From Nocardioides rubriscoriae (lineage in GTDB: Bacteria > Actinomycetota > Actinomycetes > Propionibacteriales > Nocardioidaceae), in NCBI RefSeq assembly GCF_008087085.1, contig NZ_VIYJ01000009.1, positions 186,001 to 250,000 of the forward strand: a DNA stretch of 64,000 nucleotides, read 5' to 3'. Every line of letters starts with the position of its first letter. Position 1 is the first letter of the stretch. The notes below the pieces were generated by a model. It searched no databases, had not been told where the DNA came from, and was given only the letters and a program-made list of their open reading frames with translations. The position numbers were made by a program, and so were the translations under genes. Positions 57,858 to 64,000 of the stretch are shown here, in pieces.

Positions 57858-58655
57858 ATGAGCGAGATCGCCCTCGGCGCCCACGTCGACCAGACCGACC
57901 CCCTCGCCGAGGCGGCCGCCCGCCGGGCCCCGCTCGTGCAGTTCTTCCTCGGCGACCCCCAGGGCTACCAGGGCCCCGAGGTCGCCTACGCCGGCGGCGC
58001 GGAGGGCCTCAAGGCCGACGCCGAGGCGGCCGGGGTCGACCTCTACGTCCACGCCCCCTACATCGTCAACGTCGCCACGACCAACAACCGCATCCGCATC
58101 CCCAGCCGCAAGCTGCTCCAGCAGCACGTCGACGCGGCGGCGGCGATCGGCGCGAAGGGGCTCATCGTCCACGGCGGCCACGTCAACAAGGCCGACGACC
58201 CCGAGAAGGGCTTCGACAACTGGCGCAAGGCGATCGAGGCCACCGACCTCAAGGTGCCGCTGCTCATCGAGAACACCGCCGGCGGCGACAACGCGATGAC
58301 CCGCTACCTCGAGCGCATCGCCCGCGTGTGGGACGCCATCTCGAGCGCCGAGCAGGCCGACCGGGTCGGGTTCTGCCTCGACACCTGCCACGCCCACGCC
58401 GGCGGCAACGCCCTCGAGACCGTCGTCGCCGACGTGCTCGCGATCACCGGCCGCATCGACCTGGTCCACTGCAACGACTCCCGCGACGCCTTCGACTCCG
58501 GTGCCGACCGCCACGCCAACTTCGGCGCCGGCACGATCGACCCCGACCTGCTGGCCGCGGTCGTCCGCGACGCCGGCGCGCCGGTGGTCTGCGAGACCCC
58601 CGGCGGGGCGGCCGAGCACACCGCCGACTTCGCCTGGCTGCGCGAGCGGCTCTAA
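57858..58655 (+). CDS. Endonuclease IV-like AP endonuclease
   Basis: A 265-residue TIM-barrel protein of the Nfo family: ALGAHVDQTDPLAEAA, YVHAPYIVNVATTNN, LIVHGGHVNK, LLIENTAGG, VGFCLDTCHAHAGG, LVHCNDSRD, DRHANFGAGTI, VVCETPGG. These supply the full set of His/Glu/Asp ligands of the three-zinc site, so it should cut at abasic sites. ATG 57858 lies 7 nt after TACAGT (57845-57850), leaderless. It is divergent from the FHA-protease gene. Confidence 0.9.
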   Translation: MSEIALGAHVDQTDPLAEAAARRAPLVQFFLGDPQGYQGPEVAYAGGAEGLKADAEAAGVDLYVHAPYIVNVATTNNRIRIPSRKLLQQHVDAAAAIGAKGLIVHGGHVNKADDPEKGFDNWRKAIEATDLKVPLLIENTAGGDNAMTRYLERIARVWDAISSAEQADRVGFCLDTCHAHAGGNALETVVADVLAITGRIDLVHCNDSRDAFDSGADRHANFGAGTIDPDLLAAVVRDAGAPVVCETPGGAAEHTADFAWLRERL

Positions 58656-58665
58656 CCTCGTCCGG

Positions 58666-59814
58666 GTGACCTACGACGTACGCGCGACCTCCCCGGCCGA
58701 GCACCTCGCGTTCGTCGGGTCCCGCCGCTCGGCCAGCTTCCTGCAGACCCCCGCGTGGGGCCTGGTCAAGGCGGAGTGGCGGCGCGAGTCGGTCGGGTTC
58801 TTCGACGGCGACCTCCAGGTCGGCGCCGCGCTGGTGCTCTACCGCCAGCTGCCCAAGGTCAGGCGCTACCTCGCCTACCTGCCCGAGGGCCCGCTGCTCG
58901 ACTGGTCGACCGACGACCTCGGCGCCCTGCTGGCCCCGTTGGCCGCCCACCTCAAGGCGCAGGGCGCGTTCGGCGTGCGCATCGGTCCGCCGGTGGTCAC
59001 CCGCCGCTGGGACGCCGCCGCCGTCAAGGCCGGCATCGCCGATCCCGACTGCCGCCGTCTCGACGACCTCGCGCCCACCGACCGCGACGCCACCGGCGCC
59101 CGGGTGGTCACCCAGCTCACCGAGCTCGGCTGGCGCCCGCAGGGGGTCGAGGGCGGGTTCGCGGCCGGCCAGCCGCGCCACGTCTTCCAGGTCCCACTGC
59201 GCCACCCCGACGGCACCGCCCGCACCGAGGACGAGGTGCTCAAGGCGATGAACCAGCTGTGGCGGCGCAACATCAAGAAGGCCGCCAAGGAGGGCGTCGA
59301 GGTCACCTCGAGCGGCGCCCCCGACGACCCCGCCACGGCGGCCGACCTCGAGGCCTTCCACCGCCTCTACGTCCACACCGCAGAGCGCGACCACTTCACC
59401 CCGCGCCCGCTGTCCTACTTCCGCACGATGCTCGACGCCCTGGCCGCCGAGAGCCCCGACCGGATCCGGCTCTGGTCGGCGCGCCACGAGGGCGACCTGG
59501 TGGCCGCGACCATCGCGATCCGCGTCGGCGCCCACGCGTGGTACTCCTACGGGGCGTCCTCCACCGACAAGCGCGAGGTCCGCGGCTCCAACGCCGTGCA
59601 GTGGGCGATGATGCAGGACGCCCTCGCCGCGGGCGCCGACGTCTACGACCTGCGCGGCATCACCGACACCCTCGACGCCGACGACCCCCACGCGGGCCTG
59701 ATCCAGTTCAAGGTCGGCACCGGCGGCGAGGCCGTCGAGTACGTCGGCGAGTGGGACCTCCCGCTCAACCGGCCGCTCTACAAGGCCTTCTCCGTCTACA
59801 TGGGACGGCGGTGA
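58666..59814 (+). CDS. FemAB-family peptidyltransferase (peptidoglycan bridge type)
   Basis: A 382-residue protein with two GNAT-like lobes and the FemABX signatures: SFLQTPAWGLVKAEWRRESVGFF, KMRRYLAYLPEGPLLDW-type (here KVRRYLAYLPEG), LWRRNIKKAAKEGVEV, and YGASSTDKREVRGSNAVQWAMMQDALAAGADVYDLRG. Such enzymes add amino acids from aminoacyl-tRNA to lipid II side chains. GTG 58666 lies 7 nt after TAACCT (58653-58658), which includes the previous stop. Next to an alanine-racemase-like gene and close to the ponA1-like gene it fits cell-wall synthesis. Confidence 0.9.
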   Translation: MTYDVRATSPAEHLAFVGSRRSASFLQTPAWGLVKAEWRRESVGFFDGDLQVGAALVLYRQLPKVRRYLAYLPEGPLLDWSTDDLGALLAPLAAHLKAQGAFGVRIGPPVVTRRWDAAAVKAGIADPDCRRLDDLAPTDRDATGARVVTQLTELGWRPQGVEGGFAAGQPRHVFQVPLRHPDGTARTEDEVLKAMNQLWRRNIKKAAKEGVEVTSSGAPDDPATAADLEAFHRLYVHTAERDHFTPRPLSYFRTMLDALAAESPDRIRLWSARHEGDLVAATIAIRVGAHAWYSYGASSTDKREVRGSNAVQWAMMQDALAAGADVYDLRGITDTLDADDPHAGLIQFKVGTGGEAVEYVGEWDLPLNRPLYKAFSVYMGRR

Positions 59815-59821
59815 CCACCCC

Positions 59822-60877
59822 GTGGGTCTGACCCTCACCGTCGACGGGCCGCGCTGGCGCACCCACCTGCGCGAGGTCGCCGACGCCAACGCCGGTCTCG
59901 TGCCGGTGGTCAAGGGCAACGGCTACGGCCTGACCCGCGGCCGGCTGGCGCGGCGCAGCGAGTGGCTCGGCGTCGACACCATCGCGGTCGGCACCTACGA
60001 GGAGCTCCCCGAGGTCGCGACACGCTTCCCCGGCTCGCTGCTCGTGCTCACGCCGTGGCGCCCGTTCGTCCCCGACCTCGACCCCGCGCTGCGCGACCGC
60101 GTCATCCACACGATCGGGCGCGTCGACGACCTCGACGCGCTGCTCACCCGGCAGCCCGGCGCGCGCGTCGTGCTTGAGCTGCTCACCTCGATGCAGCGCC
60201 ACGGCTTCTCCGCCCGGGGCCTGTGGGAGGCCGCCGACCACCTGCGCCGGCGCACGGCCCGCGCCCGGCTCGAGGGCCTCGCCCTGCACCTGCCCCTGGC
60301 GCAGGGCTCCCACCTCGGCGAGGTACGCCGCCACATCGACGCCGCGGTCGGCGCCGGGCTCGACGACCTCGACACCGTCTGGGTCAGCCACCTGACCGCG
60401 ACCGAGCTCGCCACCCTCCGCTCGTCGTACGCCGACTTCACCATCCGGCCCCGCGTCGGCACCTCGTTGTGGCTCGGCGACCGCGGTGCGCTGGCGGTGA
60501 CCGCGACCGTCCTCGACGTCCACGAGCTCGAGCGCGGTGACGCGTTCGGCTACCGCGCCCGCACCGCCCCCAAGTCCGGCCACCTCCTGGTCGTCAGCGG
60601 CGGCACCGCCCACGGCATCGGCCTCGAGGCGCCGATGGGCGAGTCGTCGATCAAGGCCAGGGCCTCGACCCTGGCCCGAGGCGGTCTCGACGCCGTCGGG
60701 TTCGTGCGCTCGCCGTTCTCCATCGACGGCAAGCAGCGGCTGTTCGCCGAGCCGCCCCACATGCAGGCCTCGATGCTGTTCCTGCCGGCCGGCGCCCGGG
60801 TGCCCGAGGTCGGCGACGAGATCGACGTGCGGGTGCGCTACACCACCACCACGTTCGACTCGGTCATCGTCACCTAG
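59822..60877 (+). CDS. Alanine-racemase-like PLP protein
   Basis: A 351-residue fold-type III PLP protein. The cofactor lysine motif VVKGNGYGL is at about 26-34. LEGLALHLPLAQGSHLGEVRRHI, RPRVGTSLWLG, and the second lobe with DAFGYRARTAPKSGHLLVVSGGTAHGIGLEAP and HMQASMLFLPAGARVPEVGDEID follow alanine-racemase-type sequences but with wide divergence, so it may be a second racemase or a PLP protein that supplies D-amino acids to the FemAB product. It starts with GTG 59822, 7 nt after the FemAB stop, and is co-transcribed with it. Confidence 0.85.
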   Translation: MGLTLTVDGPRWRTHLREVADANAGLVPVVKGNGYGLTRGRLARRSEWLGVDTIAVGTYEELPEVATRFPGSLLVLTPWRPFVPDLDPALRDRVIHTIGRVDDLDALLTRQPGARVVLELLTSMQRHGFSARGLWEAADHLRRRTARARLEGLALHLPLAQGSHLGEVRRHIDAAVGAGLDDLDTVWVSHLTATELATLRSSYADFTIRPRVGTSLWLGDRGALAVTATVLDVHELERGDAFGYRARTAPKSGHLLVVSGGTAHGIGLEAPMGESSIKARASTLARGGLDAVGFVRSPFSIDGKQRLFAEPPHMQASMLFLPAGARVPEVGDEIDVRVRYTTTTFDSVIVT

Positions 60878-60905
60878 ACCTCACCTGTCCCAGGGGCGAG
60901 AGTGA

Positions 60906-62312
60906 TCACACCACCACGACCCCAGGACGCCCGAGCTCCTCGTGCCCACGCCGTACGACGTCGTCCTCGGGCCACCGCACGTCGCGCGCGACCACGCCCG
61001 AAAGCCACAGGGTCCCGACGACGTGGACGGCGATCGCGAGCCAGTAGAAGCCCGACGCGCCGTTGCCGCCGGGGTTGAGCAGGTCGCCGCGCCACCACCA
61101 GAACAGCAGGAGGTAGACGACCTCGCAGCCCTGCCAGATCAACAGGTCGCGCCAGCGGGGCCGGGCCAGCGCGGCCAGCGGCAGCAGCCACAGGGCCTGC
61201 TGCGGCTCGTAGGCGAGGCCGAGCACCAGCACCCCGGCCACGAGGAGGAGGCCGACCTGGCTGAGCCGGGGCCGTGCCGGGGCGAGCAGCACCAGCACGA
61301 CGACGCCGCTGATCCACAGCCCGACCAGGAGCCACGAGGCCTGCTGACCGGTCTCGCGGGAGAGCCCGGCCGCCTGGGAGACGATGGTCCACACCGAGCC
61401 CTGGTCCGGGCCGCGCTCCCACGCGGCGGACCAGAAGCGGTCCCACTGCGCGCGCCCGGTCACGAAGGCCGGGGCGTTGAGCAGCGCCCAGACGGCCACG
61501 GCCGTCACCAGCGACGGCAGCAGCAGCGGCAGCCGCCGGTCGCGCAGGCAGAGCAGCGCGAGGGCGAGGAGCAGCAGCACCGGCCAGACCCCGGCCGCCG
61601 CGCCGGCCCCGACGAGCGCGCCGGCCAGCACCAGGCGCCCGCGCGACCACGCCCACAGCGCCCCGGCGACCGCGGCGACGGGCAGCAGGTCCCACGAGAC
61701 GACGCCCGCGACGGCGAGCACCGGGCCGACGGCGAACCCCGCCGCGTCCCACGGCCGTCGCCGGCGGACCGCGCTCAGGGCTGCGGTGGCCAGCAGCGCC
61801 AGCACCGCGAAGCCGATCGCGTTGACGACGACGAACAACCGGCGTTCGTGATCGACGGCGTCGCTGCCGGCGACGGTCCCGGCGGGCTGGGCGTAGCGGG
61901 CCGTGACGTCGGGTGACCCGCTGAGCAGGTGGGTGACGCGCGCGGCGGCGTAGGTCCACAGGCCGACGGCGGCCGGCTCGTCGGTCACGGGGTAGCGCAA
62001 ACGGGTGTCGACGTCGGAGCTCCACGGCCAGGCGAGCTCGTCGAGGCCGGTGCCGCTGTAGACGTCGGGCACCTTGCTCACGCAGGCGTGGGTGTAGCGG
62101 GTCTGGCTCACCATCGACCAGCCACCGTCGGCGCAGGCGGTCTTGGACGCCAGGCCCAGGCTGAAGGTCAGCGCCGTCAGCGCCAGCAGCACGCCGAGCA
62201 CCGACACCCCCCGGCCACGACGCGGCCCGACGTGGTCGCCGACCGGGCCGCCGACGACCTCGCTCAGCGAGGCCACCACCCGGTCCTCCCGGGTGGGGTG
62301 GACGTGCGTCAC
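60906..62312 (-). CDS. GT87-type membrane mannosyltransferase-like protein
   Basis: A 468-residue membrane protein with about ten helices. The long first outer loop has ADGGWSMVSQTRYTHACVSKVPDVYSGTGLDELAWPWS; later segments contain GLWTYAAARVTHLLSG, PVLLLLALALLCLRDRRLP, NAPAFVTGRAQWDRFW, and AYEPQQALWLLPLAAL, typical of DUF2029/GT87 enzymes that add mannose from polyprenyl carriers. The start is GTG 62312, overlapping the PBP stop. The PBP-GT87 order next to rpsF-ssb matches the mycobacterial ponA1-Rv0051 locus. Confidence 0.85.
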   Translation of the reverse strand: MTHVHPTREDRVVASLSEVVGGPVGDHVGPRRGRGVSVLGVLLALTALTFSLGLASKTACADGGWSMVSQTRYTHACVSKVPDVYSGTGLDELAWPWSSDVDTRLRYPVTDEPAAVGLWTYAAARVTHLLSGSPDVTARYAQPAGTVAGSDAVDHERRLFVVVNAIGFAVLALLATAALSAVRRRRPWDAAGFAVGPVLAVAGVVSWDLLPVAAVAGALWAWSRGRLVLAGALVGAGAAAGVWPVLLLLALALLCLRDRRLPLLLPSLVTAVAVWALLNAPAFVTGRAQWDRFWSAAWERGPDQGSVWTIVSQAAGLSRETGQQASWLLVGLWISGVVVLVLLAPARPRLSQVGLLLVAGVLVLGLAYEPQQALWLLPLAALARPRWRDLLIWQGCEVVYLLLFWWWRGDLLNPGGNGASGFYWLAIAVHVVGTLWLSGVVARDVRWPEDDVVRRGHEELGRPGVVVV

Positions 62313-64000
62313 TCCTGCTCGCGCCCGGGCTCCGGCCGGGGGCTGGCCGTCGCGGACGGCGGCGGGGGCGACGGGCTCGGGCTGGGCGACGAGGTGGTGG
62401 GTTCGGAGCTCGGGGAGCAGCCGAGCAGCCCGCACGGGTCGGTCGTCGGCGGCTGGGTCGGCTCGGTGGTCGTCGGGGCCTGGGTCGGCTCGCTGGTGGG
62501 CGCGGACGTCGGGGGCTCCGACGTCGGCTCGCGGGTCGGCTCCCGCGTGGGCTGACGGGTCGGCGACGGCGGCGGGGTGTACGGCGTGTGGCCCGGGTCG
62601 GGCGCCTCGCCGTCGACGAACGCCGGCTCGGGGAACTCCTCGACCGGGACGCCGTCGAGCGCGCGGCTCATGATCGCCTTCCAGGTCTTGGCGGGGTAGT
62701 TGCCGCCGTAGAAGCCGGCCCGGCCGTCCGACGACGGCGGCAGCCAGTCGTCGAGCTGGCCGTTGCCCGGGCCGCGCACGTACATCACGGCCGTCGACAG
62801 CTGCGGGGTGAACCCGACGAACCACGACGACGACACCGCGCCGCCGTCCTTGGTCGCGGTGCCGGTCTTGCCGGCCACGGGGCGGCCGTCGTCCATGGCG
62901 GCCTCGAAGCCGGTGCCCTCGGGTGACTCGACGACCTGCTGCAGGGCGTAGGCGACGTCGGAGGCGATGTCGGCGCTGAGCGCGCGCTTCTCGCTGACCT
63001 TGTGCTGGTAGAGGACCTCGCCGTTGCGGTCGGTGACCTTGGAGATCACGTAGACCGGCGCCGCGACGCCTCCGGCCGCGATGGTCGCGTAGCCGTTGGC
63101 CATGTTGATCGGGCTCACGGTCGCCGACCCGAGCGCGACGCCGGTCTCGGGCTTGAGCCCGGGGGTGCTCGTGGGGATGCCGGGGCCCCGCCGGCGCTCC
63201 TTCGGCCCGGGGATGCCCATCGCCTCGGCCGTCTTGATGATCTTCTCGGGGCCGTCGTCCATGGCGTCGGTGAGGTCGATGAACGCGGTGTTGACGGAGT
63301 CCTCGGTCGCGGCGAGCAGGCTGATCGCGCTGCCCTTGCTCGCCGAGCCGCCGTCGCCCTGGTTCTCGAACTCGGTGTCGCCGATCTTGATCGGCGAGTT
63401 GCCGTCGAAGGTGTCCTTGAGCGCGTAGCCGTCCTTGAGGCCGGCCGCGAGGGCGTAGGCCTTGAAGGTCGAGCCCGCCTGCCCGCCGGCGATGGCCCAG
63501 TTGAGCTGCGAGTCGAGGTAGTCCTGGCCGGCGTAGAAACCGCGCAGCGCACCGGTGCCGGGCTCGACGGTCGCGGCCGCCGCGTGCAGCTGCTTGGGCT
63601 GGAAGCCCTCACCCTCGGTGGGCCGGACCTCCTCGATGCCCTGCTCGATGTCGGCCATGATCTTGGGGTCGAGGGTGGTGGTGATCCGCAGGCCGCCGCC
63701 GTCGATCTCGTCCTCGGTGAACAGGGTGCCGTCGGGCTTCTCCAGGCCCAGCAGCTGGTCCTTGATCAGCGACAGCATGTGACCCTTCTGGCCGCCGTAG
63801 GTGCTCTCGGCCTCGACCTTGGGGAAGGCCGGCAGCCGCTTGCGGGCCTGGGCCGCCTCGGACTCGGTGATGTCACCGACCTTGGCCATGCTGTCGAGGA
63901 CGTACTGGAAGCGGCCCTTGAGCGCGCGGCGCGCGTCCTTGCCGTCGGCCGGGTCGAGGTCGTTGGGGTCGTTGAGCACGCTGGCCAGCACCGCGGCCTC
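62309..64000 (-). CDS. Class A penicillin-binding protein, ponA1-like (N-terminus outside window)
   Basis: The last 563 residues are seen. First comes the end of the glycosyltransferase region (VLASVLNDPNDLDPADGKDARRALKGRFQYVLDSMAKVGDIT), then the transpeptidase domain: the active Ser in GGQAGSTFKAYALA (SxxK), SVN in TEDSVNTAF, KTGT in VAGKTGTATKDGG, SSSWFVGFTPQLSTAVMYVRG. The tail from about residue 480 is Pro/Thr/Glu-rich (PTREPTSEPPTSAP) with a CGLLGC motif, probably outside the membrane. It polymerises and cross-links peptidoglycan. The stop overlaps the GT87 start. Confidence 0.95.
   Translation of the reverse strand, partial: EAAVLASVLNDPNDLDPADGKDARRALKGRFQYVLDSMAKVGDITESEAAQARKRLPAFPKVEAESTYGGQKGHMLSLIKDQLLGLEKPDGTLFTEDEIDGGGLRITTTLDPKIMADIEQGIEEVRPTEGEGFQPKQLHAAAATVEPGTGALRGFYAGQDYLDSQLNWAIAGGQAGSTFKAYALAAGLKDGYALKDTFDGNSPIKIGDTEFENQGDGGSASKGSAISLLAATEDSVNTAFIDLTDAMDDGPEKIIKTAEAMGIPGPKERRRGPGIPTSTPGLKPETGVALGSATVSPINMANGYATIAAGGVAAPVYVISKVTDRNGEVLYQHKVSEKRALSADIASDVAYALQQVVESPEGTGFEAAMDDGRPVAGKTGTATKDGGAVSSSWFVGFTPQLSTAVMYVRGPGNGQLDDWLPPSSDGRAGFYGGNYPAKTWKAIMSRALDGVPVEEFPEPAFVDGEAPDPGHTPYTPPPSPTRQPTREPTREPTSEPPTSAPTSEPTQAPTTTEPTQPPTTDPCGLLGCSPSSEPTTSSPSPSPSPPPPSATASPRPEPGREQE

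Noticed and set aside
1..64000. tRNA genes, rRNA genes, CRISPR arrays, insertion sequences
   Set aside because: Looked for cloverleaf-like TTCGAATC arms, regular spaced repeats and transposase motifs by eye; none was convincing.

Overview
This window comes from a GC-rich actinobacterium. It resembles the Nocardioides/Propionibacteriales group: there is strong G/C bias at third codon positions, many GTG starts, and many genes whose start codon lies 6-7 nt after a TANNNT -10 box (leaderless mRNAs). The right half carries the ponA1 / GT87 / rpsF-ssb-rpsR-rplI / dnaB neighbourhood that lies near oriC in actinobacteria such as Mycobacterium. No tRNA, rRNA, CRISPR array, integrase or insertion sequence was recognised. 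Coordinates and motifs are read directly from the sequence. Family names rest on recalled motifs, since no search was possible.

Layout, left half. 1-5.98 kb: a truncated secreted protein, an M3 peptidase divergent from an ABM-type monooxygenase, an ECF42 sigma factor with its DGPF partner, a maltokinase-cap-like protein and a DUF427 protein. 6.0-12.0 kb: a tight six-gene minus-strand operon with two DUF6916-like proteins, three tandem phage-tail-collar proteins and a 1204-residue secreted Ig-like/RTX protein, with no other phage genes nearby. 12.1-20.4 kb: gamma-carbonic anhydrase, MFS exporter, an odd SDR with a zinc knuckle, two lipoproteins, a DinB protein, a DUF429-RelA/SpoT alarmone-synthetase fusion and an AbiEi-like protein. 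20.5-28.4 kb: psuG-psuK, a DrrAB-like ABC exporter, a sugar dehydrogenase lipoprotein and the homogentisate branch of tyrosine breakdown (hmgA, an unknown gene, fahA). 28.5-38.7 kb: P450, tsaD, TetR with divergent sterol desaturase, a VapBC pair and several small secreted or membrane proteins.

Layout, right half. 38.7-40.1 kb: a short ThrRS-like gene preceded by what reads as a complete ribosome-mediated attenuator (leaderless 19-residue leader with Thr-Thr, four mutually pairable segments). 40.2-42.6 kb: a DinB protein and a DUF4389 protein. 42.6-48.8 kb: an accessory island with weaker G/C bias, flanked by two broken genes (a VOC/CadI-like fragment and a NUDIX fragment). It holds a secreted four-cysteine protein, its putative ABC exporter, a second tiny secreted peptide, and a divergent XRE-TPR regulator with a 19-bp palindrome between them, an arrangement like RRNPP peptide-sensing systems. 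48.8-64.0 kb: dnaB, a 0.5-kb intergenic stretch with DnaA-box-like sequences, a MATE transporter, the ribosomal/ssb operon, a Ser/Thr kinase facing an FHA-protease, endonuclease IV, FemAB, an alanine-racemase-like protein, a GT87 membrane enzyme and a truncated class A penicillin-binding protein.

The strongest candidates for undescribed biology are the tail-collar/Ig-RTX operon, the peptide/XRE-TPR island, the thrS-like attenuator and the DUF429-alarmone-synthetase fusion.
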